DNA of 23,513 nucleotides, from contig JAGHCO010000078.1 in assembly GCA_021160405.1 (NCBI GenBank), positions 1-23,513 on the forward strand. Reading direction: 5' to 3'. Positions within the stretch are counted from its first letter, which is position 1. Every line of letters begins with the position of its first letter. Made by a program: the position numbers and the translations under genes. Below the pieces are notes generated by a model that was not told the DNA's origin, did not search any database, and saw only the letters and a program-made list of their open reading frames with translations. Shown one piece after another: positions 1 to 7,584 of the stretch. This DNA comes from Candidatus Aerophobota bacterium. GTDB lineage: Bacteria > Aerophobota > Aerophobia > Aerophobales > JAGHCO01.

Positions 1-72
1 GACATTAAGTTGAGCTAAACTATAAGTAGACATGGAAACCTTAGCGCTATACACGAATGCCAATACCCTTAA

Positions 73-369
73 AAATGGCTCTTCCCTGGGAAAAAGGAAA
101 ATACCCACTTAACGATTCGAAGTGTAGAAAAAATATTTGAAGATGCAGTTAAAAGAGCGGGCATAACAAGAGAAGTTTCAGTTCATAGCCTTTGTCATAG
201 TTTTACCCCGCACTTACCGGAAAGCAGCATAGATTTAAGATATATCCAAGAACTTTTAGGACATAAGAGCAGCAGAACAACAGAAGTTTATACTCATGTA
301 AGTAATAAGGACATAGGAAAAATAAGAAGTCCTCTGAACATAATCTTCAAGCAGGTGAAGAATGATTAA
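73..369 (+). pseudogene. Decayed XerC/D-like tyrosine recombinase, C-terminal part
   Basis: The reading frame gives the C-terminal catalytic half of a phage-integrase-family tyrosine recombinase. It opens with a WLFPG motif, continues through HLTIRSVEKIFE, and ends with LLGHKSSRTTEVYTHVS, which carries the conserved GH and the tyrosine nucleophile. The frame has TAA stops at 16-18 and 70-72, and no start codon lies upstream in the window. The HxxR motif reads HSLC, so the catalytic Arg is Cys, and the following HSFATHL-like segment reads HSFTPHL. Both changes point to loss of function. The stop codon is at 367-369. The lesions are visible directly; the family call is from motif order and is secure. 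The missing N-terminal half probably lies left of the window or is deleted. Confidence 0.85.
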
Positions 370-388
370 AGTTCAGTTAGAGGGATGT

Positions 389-426
389 ATATACAAACTC
401 ATGTTCGGATATACAACGTTGTCCGA
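389..426. repeat. Recombination-site-like repeats: 8-bp direct repeat plus palindrome
   Basis: The octamer atatacaa occurs at 389-396 and again at 409-416, 20 bases apart. The second copy runs into the perfect 10-base palindrome acaacgttgt (413-422), which is flanked by tcgga (405-409) and tccga (422-426). The block starts 20 bases after the recombinase remnant and ends just before the next gene's ribosome binding site. A recombinase or att-type site is a reasonable inference from this placement, but no family consensus was recognised. Confidence 0.4.
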
Positions 427-464
427 GATTCGGCTCGGCGGCTTCGAAGAGGTGAGTAAAATTC

Positions 465-1502
465 ATGTCCATTGATCATCAAACATATATAAAGAAAATA
501 CTTCAGAACATAGACGCAAGAGGGTACCTAAAGCATAGAGAGAGTAGTACTATTGAATTTAAGGAAAGTTTTAACTCAAAAAATATGCCAAAATATTCAA
601 GGACAATCGCTGCACTTGCCAATAATAAAGGCGGTTATATATTGTTCGGCATCAAAGACTCTCCTAAAAAATTAATTGGAATAAATAAAGATAGATTTGA
701 CAATATAAAGCAAGAGAAAATATCTACCTTTTTAATTGATCACTTTGACCCTGAAATAAAATGGGACATAGGCTTAGTTGAAAATGAAGGAAAATATTTT
801 GGATATATATACATTTACGAAGCAGAAGAAAAACCAGTCATCTGTAAAAAGAACGCTGGCAATAATGATATACACTCTGGAGAAATTTATTTTAGATATA
901 GAGGACAATCAAAGAAAATAGGTTATTCCGAATTGAAAAAGATTATTGATGAATTTCGAGAAAAAGAAAGAAGAATGTGGATGTCTCACATCGAGAGAAT
1001 AGCAAAAATTGGGCCATCTAATGTTGCGCTACTCGACTTGTTGAAAGGAGACATACACGTTAAAAAAATAGAAGGAACAAATCTTATTATGGATAAAAAT
1101 TTAATTGATGAGTTAAGAGATAAAGTAAAATTCATAGAAGAAGGCAAGTTCTCAGAGATAAAGGGAGAACCCACCTTAAGAATAATAGGTGAAATAAAAA
1201 CCGCAGATGTTGTAATTCCACAACTAGATCCTAACAAGGATTATCCATTTCTTCAAAAACATTTAGCAGGGCAACTTGGGCTTAGACCGTATGATGTCCA
1301 AATATTAATTTGGAAGTATAAGATTAAAGGTGATAGAAAGTATCACATAGAAATTGAAACTAGCAAATCTGGGAAGGTGCATAAATATTCCAAATATGCG
1401 TTAGAGCGGCTTAAAAGTATTTTGAATGAACAAAAAGATATTCAACGATTTTTAAAAAGAATATCGAAGAAATATCAAAAGAGAATGAGGAGTGATAGAT
1501 AA
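465..1502 (+). CDS. Schlafen AlbA_2-domain protein with C-terminal winged-helix-like region
   Basis: The 345-residue protein begins with an AlbA_2 (divergent AAA_4/Schlafen-like) domain, roughly residues 20-165. It shows the typical STIEFKES segment (about 28-35), the ANNKGGYILFGIKD core (about 52-65), and a FRYRG segment near its end. AlbA_2 domains occur in transcription regulators and in nuclease or ATP-binding proteins of defence and mobile islands; the exact activity is unknown. The C-terminal third (about 260-335) has a HLAGQLGLRPYDVQ helix-turn-helix-like stretch followed by a KYH-containing strand region, which suggests DNA binding. The start is supported by agaggtgag at 448-456, eight bases upstream of the ATG. 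The gene stands alone, follows a recombinase remnant, and precedes about 1.1 kb of broken sequence. It may be a cassette-like passenger gene. Confidence 0.75.
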   Translation: MSIDHQTYIKKILQNIDARGYLKHRESSTIEFKESFNSKNMPKYSRTIAALANNKGGYILFGIKDSPKKLIGINKDRFDNIKQEKISTFLIDHFDPEIKWDIGLVENEGKYFGYIYIYEAEEKPVICKKNAGNNDIHSGEIYFRYRGQSKKIGYSELKKIIDEFREKERRMWMSHIERIAKIGPSNVALLDLLKGDIHVKKIEGTNLIMDKNLIDELRDKVKFIEEGKFSEIKGEPTLRIIGEIKTADVVIPQLDPNKDYPFLQKHLAGQLGLRPYDVQILIWKYKIKGDRKYHIEIETSKSGKVHKYSKYALERLKSILNEQKDIQRFLKRISKKYQKRMRSDR

Positions 1503-1533
1503 TGTCACCGAACCGAACTCTCCGCTCCGCTTC

Positions 1534-1556
1534 AGTGCTATCGCACTCGGATAACA
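1534..1556 (+). repeat. Small hairpin followed by tcggataac, downstream of the AlbA_2 gene
   Basis: A 5-bp stem agtgc/gcact with a 4-base loop lies at 1534-1547 and is followed at once by tcggataac (1548-1556). The latter resembles tcggatata at 405-413 on the other side of the AlbA_2 gene. There is no T-tract, so this is not a classical intrinsic terminator. A cassette boundary is possible but weakly supported. Confidence 0.25.
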
Positions 1557-1678
1557 GGTGGATGTGTGCCTTCGCCCAACTTCTCGCCTATTGACTCAGA
1601 CTTCACATATCCCCAGGACGTTAAATGAAATGCCTGCCGTTGCTTTGGAAAAATATAGATACCCACGCCTTATAACTT

Positions 1679-1843
1679 TTATCTCCTGGGGAAGATTATT
1701 TTTCTCTTAGCATTTTTTCTGTTTTTTTTAAGCCAACCTCCCTTTTCATGTATCCTGAGATAAACTATCTTTTCTTCAAAGAATATTCCTCTTGTATACT
1801 CCTCAAACTTGTGGCTTCCATGATTTAAGCAGGCATATTTTGA
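1679..1843 (-). pseudogene. Unidentified minus-strand gene fragment
   Basis: A 54-codon frame on the minus strand encodes a protein-like segment containing ACLNHGSHKFEEYTRG and IVYLRIHEKGGWL, ending at a TAA. It is bounded upstream by a stop and has no start codon or ribosome binding site. The composition (a Cys/His pair, mixed aromatic and charged residues) looks more like a decayed gene than random AT-rich sequence. I do not recognise the family. Confidence 0.25.
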
Positions 1844-1926
1844 TCAAGAAGATAGCAGACCATTAATACTTCCTCAGGAAAACAAAAGGCTTTAGAGGGT
1901 GTAAATTGACAAAAAAGGGGTGAACT

Positions 1927-2162
1927 ATGCAGACTATCGTTGAAGGCAAAATACAAAGGATAAGTAAAGGCAGACTGAGGAGAAAACTAAGGAAGACAGA
2001 GATTTATCTTCAACAGAAGTAGGGGACACCTTAATCGCTATCTCGTGCACTAAGACAAAGATATGAGGTATAGAAAAAATGCGGAAAGAGTGTGTGTTTC
2101 TGCCAGAAGTTAACAATCCGGTCTTGAAATATAACGTAGTTTGTGGCAATAGTCTATTGTAA
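1927..2162 (+). pseudogene. Frameshifted gene remnant, possibly methylase-related at its 3' end
   Basis: An ATG at 1927 preceded by aaaaggggtg opens a short frame (MQTIVEGKIQRISKG...) that stops at about 2021. A second frame over 1970-2066 continues with protein-like sequence (DLSSTEVGDTLIAIS). A third, 2079-2162, encodes 27 residues ending NPVLKYNVVCGNSLL. The last segment resembles the CGNSLL region of some Eco57I-like type II methyltransferases, but it is too short for a firm call. The frames are consistent with one or more decayed genes. No intact product is expected. Confidence 0.25.
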
Positions 2163-2262
2163 TTCTAAAAAAACAAAAAAGTGCTTAATTCTGAGACCTG
2201 ACTCCCTTTTTATACACTTGATTTTCTTAGGAGGACACTCAATTTAACTTAGCTTACAGCTG

Positions 2263-2292
2263 TTTGACAAAACACTCAGTTACGCTTATATT
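2263..2292 (+). promoter_or_regulatory. Candidate sigma-70 promoter upstream of the BREX operon
   Basis: A perfect -35 hexamer TTGACA (2263-2268) is followed after 18 bases by TATATT (2287-2292), five of six matches to the -10 consensus. It is the best promoter-like match seen between the AlbA_2 gene and brxA. It lies about 350 bases before the brxA start, so the transcript would have a long leader crossing a broken reading frame. AT-rich sequence makes chance matches common. Confidence 0.4.
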
Positions 2293-2381
2293 TAATTAAA
2301 AAAGCGCTTAACTGGTTTATCTCTAAAGACCTATTCTTATAGATAATCCTTTTAATTTAGTTGCCGTGTCCAGAAAAATGA

Positions 2382-2639
2382 ATAAAAAGTAGCTTTTCTA
2401 TTGACTTCCTAAGATGGATAACCGAAATAGAGAAGATCCCAGATAGCGATTTTAAAGAGGTAGTAGGGAGAATAAAAAAAGTATATCAGAAGAAGGCCAA
2501 TAGTGAAGGTAGTCCAACTTCAAACTAAAAATTTATCAGAAAGGCGATAAAAGCTAATAAAAAGTTCAAAAAAGTAAAATCAAACAAGCCAGAGTACTAT
2601 GGGGCTAGAAGCAGGGAGAAAGCCATAAGAAGAGTATAA
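2382..2639 (+). pseudogene. Unidentified gene remnant with one in-frame stop, just upstream of brxA
   Basis: One continuous frame reads as two protein-like blocks separated by a single TAA at 2526-2528. The first contains SIDFLRWITEIEKIPDSDF and the second contains NKPEYYGARSREKAIRRV. The frame is bounded upstream by a TGA at 2379 and has no start codon with a ribosome binding site. The composition is that of a real, lysine-rich protein, so this is probably the inactivated 3' part of a gene. I do not recognise it. It ends seven bases before the brxA ATG, so the BREX operon may have been placed directly behind another gene. Confidence 0.4.
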
Positions 2640-2645
2640 GCTATA

Positions 2646-3428
2646 ATGCATAAAAGTAAAACATCCAAAAATCACTTTACTCTTCATCTCCATCGCACAG
2701 GTGATATATTCAGGGAGACTACTATAGTTCTTCCCAAGCTTTCCTGTCCAGGCTCATGGGGGAGGGTAAAAGCGAATTTTCTTAGTGAAGGAATACTTCA
2801 AAAAGGGTCAAGGCAAACGGAAATTGGCATTCTAAATGAGATTAAGCGACGTTACATCCATCCCCCTAAGTGGCTTCCCGGACCAACAGAGCTTGGGAGG
2901 TTTTTATCTAAGCCCCTCCCGCAAATAACAAAAAACCAAAGTTTGTTCGTCTATACCTACCATAAAGATCTCATAATTCAAAGTATTTTTAATAAGGTTA
3001 TTGCACCAGCTCTTGCTAATTCAAATAATTTTATTCTGAGAAATTCAATAATTGTTGAAGAGCTTGATAAAATAAAATATAAGATAGGTGCCCACTGGTC
3101 TATCAGCACCTTAAAAAAATGGACAGTAAAGTTTAAAACCATGTTGAGACAGGTGGGCTTTCTTAGAGATAACATGCTAACAAAACCATATATACGTGAA
3201 GAAGCCTTTGGTTTTTTCTTATTTTGGCTTTTTATAAATACCCAATCCATTAAAAAGTCTTTAGAACATAAAGCATTAACACCTCTTTACCTGACTCAGG
3301 AAGATAAAATCTATCTACTTAAGAAGGGAAACGAGAAGGAATGGTGGTACTACACTGAAGGAGGAGGTGTGATTGAGTTTATACCAAAATATGCCAAGTT
3401 GGAAGAGTGGATAAATGGACTGGGATAA
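2646..3428 (+). CDS. brxA: BREX protein BrxA (DUF1819)
   Basis: This is the first gene of the type I BREX operon. BrxA is a small DUF1819 protein needed for BREX function; structural work on relatives shows a DNA-binding winged-helix fold. The family is recognised from an N-terminal region with FLSEGILQKGSRQTEIGI (about residues 46-63), a middle helical block, and a C-terminal WWYYTEGGG segment, and from position immediately before brxB. At 260 residues it is longer than the roughly 200 usual in the family, with an extended N terminus. The ATG at 2646 has only a weak purine stretch upstream. The gene overlaps brxB by 14 bases. Confidence 0.88.
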   Translation: MHKSKTSKNHFTLHLHRTGDIFRETTIVLPKLSCPGSWGRVKANFLSEGILQKGSRQTEIGILNEIKRRYIHPPKWLPGPTELGRFLSKPLPQITKNQSLFVYTYHKDLIIQSIFNKVIAPALANSNNFILRNSIIVEELDKIKYKIGAHWSISTLKKWTVKFKTMLRQVGFLRDNMLTKPYIREEAFGFFLFWLFINTQSIKKSLEHKALTPLYLTQEDKIYLLKKGNEKEWWYYTEGGGVIEFIPKYAKLEEWINGLG

Positions 3429-3990
3429 AGAAAGTTTTTACAAATTGGTGAAGCAGATAGAATCAAGTTTAAAAGGGAAATTATCTCCTCTTGGAGTGCC
3501 TTTTTATGTCTATGTTTATGATCCCCGTCATGAAGTTGAATGTCTTCGTCAATTCAAAAATTTAGCAAATCAGTTAAAAAATCAGGGATTTTTTATTCAA
3601 ATAGTTTATTTAGGGCAAGTGTTATCTTATGCTCTTAAAGAGTTACCATATCTTAAGTCTGAAGGAAAAGAAATAGAAAAACGGTATCGTTCAAATCTGA
3701 GGAGAGAATTGACAAGTATCCTTCCTGAAAAGATAGCCTACTATCTTCTTAATGGAATTCCAGGGAAAACTAAACCCATAAAAGGAGATAAATTAAATCA
3801 AGGAAATTTTTTGCTTAGAGCTGGTGCTCTTTTTCCCTTTGTTCATATTTCACAGATTCTTGCTTATCTTGAAAATCAGACACAGTCTACAATCGTGATT
3901 CCCTTTCCAGGAACACGTCAGAGAGAAAAACTTTCTTTTTTAAATGAGACAGAAGGGCATTATTACAGAGCTATGATATTTGGGGGATAA
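3415..3990 (+). CDS. brxB: BREX protein BrxB (DUF1788)
   Basis: The 191-residue protein matches the DUF1788/BrxB family in length and in its C-terminal signature, where RAGALFPFVHISQILAYLEN (about residues 136-155) leads into the IVIPFPGT strand. BrxB is a conserved, small cytoplasmic BREX component required for phage exclusion; its biochemical role is not settled. The start lies inside the end of brxA, with a ggaagag ribosome binding site shortly upstream, and translational coupling is likely. Only three bases separate it from brxC. Confidence 0.88.
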   Translation: MDWDKESFYKLVKQIESSLKGKLSPLGVPFYVYVYDPRHEVECLRQFKNLANQLKNQGFFIQIVYLGQVLSYALKELPYLKSEGKEIEKRYRSNLRRELTSILPEKIAYYLLNGIPGKTKPIKGDKLNQGNFLLRAGALFPFVHISQILAYLENQTQSTIVIPFPGTRQREKLSFLNETEGHYYRAMIFGG

Positions 3991-3993
3991 AAA

Positions 3994-6900
3994 ATGAAAA
4001 TTAGAAACATCTTCTTAAAAAATCCCTGTCAGAAATTTGAACGAATTATAAAAATTAATGAAATAGACCCAGAAAGGTTAGGACAGGACCTCGAGGATTA
4101 TGTTGTAACTGATGAGATTCATCGTTATTTTGAAGATATTCTGGATCAATTTATTGAATCAAGAAGGAGACAACCTGAATGGGTCTGTGCTTGGGTGAAT
4201 GGTTATTTTGGATCTGGGAAAAGTCATTTTCTCAAGGCACTTGCAGCAGTGTTAGGAAATCTTCCTGTAAAACTCCCTGGTAATGAAAATCAAATAAATA
4301 CTTTGGATTACTTCCCATCTAAGTGGCAACTTCCCTATTCTGAAATATTAAAGAAAGAATTTGTAGTGAAGACTGTAGTTATTAATCTTTTGTATCCAAA
4401 GACTCAAGAATCACCACCTTTGTCCCACATCATTTTCACAGAATTTATGCGACACCAAGGCTTTGCTGGTACTCCCTGGATAGCTGAGGTAGAAAGACAA
4501 CTCAAATTAGATGGGTTATTTGATAAGTTTAAACAAACAATAGAAGAGACACAAGAAAAATCTTGGGAAAAGTTAAGAGAAACTCCTTTATACACCCGTA
4601 GAATAATGGCAAAAGTATTGCCACAAGTAGATTCTGATAAGTTTCCTAATGAAAAAATAGCTTTTAAGGCTCTTGAGGATCAAGAAAGACATCTTCAGAT
4701 TACACCTCGTTGGCTTGCCGAAAGACTTGCGGAAGAAGCAATAAACCTGGATCCTGTAAAGGGTCGCATTGTCTTACTATTGGATGAAGTGGGGCTCTAT
4801 GTAGGAGACTCACACGATAGGTTAATAGAGGTACAAGCTATTGCTGAAACTATAAGCCAAGAACATATCTGTGGCAAAGTATGGCTTATTGTAACTGCTC
4901 AAGAAGCTTTAGAGGAAAAAATTCCTGCCATCGCTCGCAAAGCAGAAGAATTTCAAAAACTACGAGATAGATTTAGAATGAAAGTTACACTAACTCCTGA
5001 AAATATAAGCACTGTGGTACAGAAGAGATTGCTGGAAAAAAATATATCAGCAGCTGTTAAGAATTTGGAGAAATTATTCGTAGAGAATTCAGGGAATATT
5101 GCACAAGGTGCTTTGTTGAAAGGTGTATCAAGAAATATTAATATTTATACTAAACTGCCACAGAAGAGAGATTTTGTTGATTACTATCCATTTTTACCCT
5201 ACCACATTTTTCTTATTCAGAGGATACTTGAGGTTTTAAGAGGGAAAGAATATGGTACTCAGGGATTGACTGGAAGGGAACGATCGGTGCTTGGAATTGT
5301 TCAAGGAGTGCTATGCCAGGGAGAAATCCCTCTGATAGATAAAGATATTGGGAGTTTTGCTACTTTTGATCTCATCTTTGAGGCAATGGAGCAAGAAGTA
5401 CAGGCTTTGAGAGGCTCAGAGACAGCAACATTAAGGCAAATTGAACATTTAGATAGAGAAAAAAATCTTCCCGTAAGTCGGGTTGCTAAATCTCTTTATC
5501 TTTTGCAACAAGTTGGAGAATGGCTTCCCTCGACAGCAGACAACGTTGCATCTGTTTTATACGAAAGAATAGGAGAGGATATTCACCAAAAAAGAGCCCA
5601 AGTTGAGGAATGCTTGAGGATATTGGTACAGGAGCACTGGGTAATTGAAAAAGAGGGAAAATACCGATTTTTGCAGGAGGTGGAGAGAACTTTTGAGCAA
5701 GAGTTAGAAAGATTGCAACAAAGACTACCACACATTCAAAAGGAAGAGCTGGCTCGTGAGGCAATAAAAGAAAAATTACGAGATCTACAAAAGATACGAT
5801 ACAAGGATGTAAGGGATTTTGATGTAAGAATTGAGATTGACGATAAGACTGTGTTTCCTAAAGGAGATATAATCTTAAAAGTTATATCTCCTTTAAACCT
5901 AACTGACTACAAATTGGATGTTTTGGAAATGGAAACAGCAAGAGAAAAAAATAAAGTTTACCTTCTTATGGATACTAATCCTAATTTCAACGAAAAAATT
6001 GAAAGAACACTGGCTATGGATAAAGCTTTAAACGAGAGGAAGAAGAAAATTTCTTCAGATGAGCAAATAAAATTCTTAAGAGATAAAGAGTCTGAACTTG
6101 ATCATCTACGCCACGATGAACTTCCTCGGGAAGCGAACGAGTCTCTGAGGAAGGGAATGCTTATACTCAAGGGAGAAAAGATAAACATTGAGGGGGATGA
6201 TTGGAGAAAAATGGTAAAAAAAGCAATTGTCAAGTGTATTGACGAAGTTTTTTATGAATTTAATAAAGGAGCTGCAAAGGTGCGGGAGGACGACATTGGA
6301 AAAATCATCACGTGGACAGGAGGAAGTCTCCCTCAGTGTTACTACGACCTTAATATTGTTGACTCTTCAGGCAGTATAAGGGAGGACTCACCATTACTTT
6401 TTGAAGTCATTTCAAAAATAAAGGATCTTGTAGAAAAACATGATTCCCAACGAAGCGGGCAAGATCTGGTGCAACACTTTATTTCCCCACCTTATGGATG
6501 GGATCCAAGAGTTATCCGGTTAGCACTTGCAGCACTTTTAAAACGTGGTTCTGTTTCTCTAAAGTCAGAGGACAGGTACTACACTGCTGATAATCCAGGA
6601 GTTGTAGACATCTTTAAAAGTTCTAAAAGATTCTCGTCAGTTATTTTTGACCTTGGTGTCAGCTTAACTCCACAAGAGGAGAGAAAAGCATCTGATCTTC
6701 TTGCTGAGATTTTTGGCGAGTACAGAGAAGAAACTCCCGCTGAGATATGGCAGACCCTTAATAGATACTTTCAAGAGATAAAAGAAAATTCAAGCAGGTT
6801 GCTCCAACGAATAAAAGATATGGGATTGCCACCAAGCAGTGCTTTGGAAAATCTAAAAAAGATATCAGAAAAGGTACTTGAACAGGGTTCAACAGAATTA

Positions 6901-7584
6901 GCAGTTAAAAAATTTATCTCAAATAAAGTTACTCAGGGATTGAGAGAGAATTTTAGAATCTACAAGGAGCTTGTACGGCTCGACGAAAATGGAGAATTTG
7001 ATAAGGTGGCGCGTATCAAAAAATTTGCCGATATTAAAAAGGATAGTGAACTTCATAACACTCTCTCACCAGATGAATTTGCTTTAAAATGGGATACTCT
7101 TATTCGTGCTTTTCGTGAGAAAGAGGATGCTTATAAAAAGAGTTATTGTTCACTGCATAGTAAGGTTAAGGATAATTTGTCCAAAATTATAGAAGCCATA
7201 CACAATCACCGTGCTTTTAAGGAAAAAACGGAGAAAGCGGAAAAAATTTTACAATCACAACCTCCACCGTTTAGATGCAATGTTACTCAAGTCCAACTTG
7301 ATGAAAATTGGACTTGCTTTCAATGTCATCTCAGTAAAAGCGAATTAGAAACTATACCAGAACAAATTGAACAGTGGAAATCAGGGGTTCTTGAGAGGCT
7401 GGAAGCCCTCTTAATGGAAGAGGAACACAAAGATGAGGGAAATATATCCCTGTCTGAAGAAGTAGAAATTGCCTCATTGTCGGAAATTTCATCACTTGAG
7501 GCGAAAATCCGGGCTTTTGCAAACAGAATTTTGAAGAAGGGGAAAAAGCTAAAAATACTGCTCAGAATGGAGGAAGGCCAATGA
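3994..7584 (+). CDS. brxC: BREX P-loop ATPase BrxC
   Basis: The 1196-residue protein is the large BREX ATPase, of the usual family length. The Walker A motif GYFGSGKS is at residues 70-77 and the Walker B motif LLLDEV centres on D264-E265. The middle of the protein (about 520-740) is rich in Glu, Lys and Arg and predicted helical. Near the C terminus, WTCFQCHL (about 1107-1114) gives a CxxC pair with an additional Cys about 15 residues before it. BrxC is thought to couple ATP use to BREX DNA surveillance and is essential in studied systems. A gggggat ribosome binding site lies just before the ATG. The gene ends in an ATGA overlap with pglX. Confidence 0.93.
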   Translation: MKIRNIFLKNPCQKFERIIKINEIDPERLGQDLEDYVVTDEIHRYFEDILDQFIESRRRQPEWVCAWVNGYFGSGKSHFLKALAAVLGNLPVKLPGNENQINTLDYFPSKWQLPYSEILKKEFVVKTVVINLLYPKTQESPPLSHIIFTEFMRHQGFAGTPWIAEVERQLKLDGLFDKFKQTIEETQEKSWEKLRETPLYTRRIMAKVLPQVDSDKFPNEKIAFKALEDQERHLQITPRWLAERLAEEAINLDPVKGRIVLLLDEVGLYVGDSHDRLIEVQAIAETISQEHICGKVWLIVTAQEALEEKIPAIARKAEEFQKLRDRFRMKVTLTPENISTVVQKRLLEKNISAAVKNLEKLFVENSGNIAQGALLKGVSRNINIYTKLPQKRDFVDYYPFLPYHIFLIQRILEVLRGKEYGTQGLTGRERSVLGIVQGVLCQGEIPLIDKDIGSFATFDLIFEAMEQEVQALRGSETATLRQIEHLDREKNLPVSRVAKSLYLLQQVGEWLPSTADNVASVLYERIGEDIHQKRAQVEECLRILVQEHWVIEKEGKYRFLQEVERTFEQELERLQQRLPHIQKEELAREAIKEKLRDLQKIRYKDVRDFDVRIEIDDKTVFPKGDIILKVISPLNLTDYKLDVLEMETAREKNKVYLLMDTNPNFNEKIERTLAMDKALNERKKKISSDEQIKFLRDKESELDHLRHDELPREANESLRKGMLILKGEKINIEGDDWRKMVKKAIVKCIDEVFYEFNKGAAKVREDDIGKIITWTGGSLPQCYYDLNIVDSSGSIREDSPLLFEVISKIKDLVEKHDSQRSGQDLVQHFISPPYGWDPRVIRLALAALLKRGSVSLKSEDRYYTADNPGVVDIFKSSKRFSSVIFDLGVSLTPQEERKASDLLAEIFGEYREETPAEIWQTLNRYFQEIKENSSRLLQRIKDMGLPPSSALENLKKISEKVLEQGSTELAVKKFISNKVTQGLRENFRIYKELVRLDENGEFDKVARIKKFADIKKDSELHNTLSPDEFALKWDTLIRAFREKEDAYKKSYCSLHSKVKDNLSKIIEAIHNHRAFKEKTEKAEKILQSQPPPFRCNVTQVQLDENWTCFQCHLSKSELETIPEQIEQWKSGVLERLEALLMEEEHKDEGNISLSEEVEIASLSEISSLEAKIRAFANRILKKGKKLKILLRMEEGQ

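Noticed and set aside
405..426. attC site of a classical integron
   Set aside because: No GTTRRRY core or paired R'/L' boxes could be laid out, and the recombinase remnant lacks the extra IntI-specific segment, so only a recombination-site-like label is justified.
1534..1547. Intrinsic terminator after the AlbA_2 gene
   Set aside because: The stem is only 5 bp and is not followed by a T-tract.
1934..2149. 71-codon open frame on the minus strand
   Set aside because: It has no ribosome binding site or recognisable domain and overlaps protein-like plus-strand fragments, so I regard it as a chance frame.
2180..2220. REP/RAYT-type element end (gagacctgactccc)
   Set aside because: A single short copy with no partner repeat or transposase in the window is not enough evidence.
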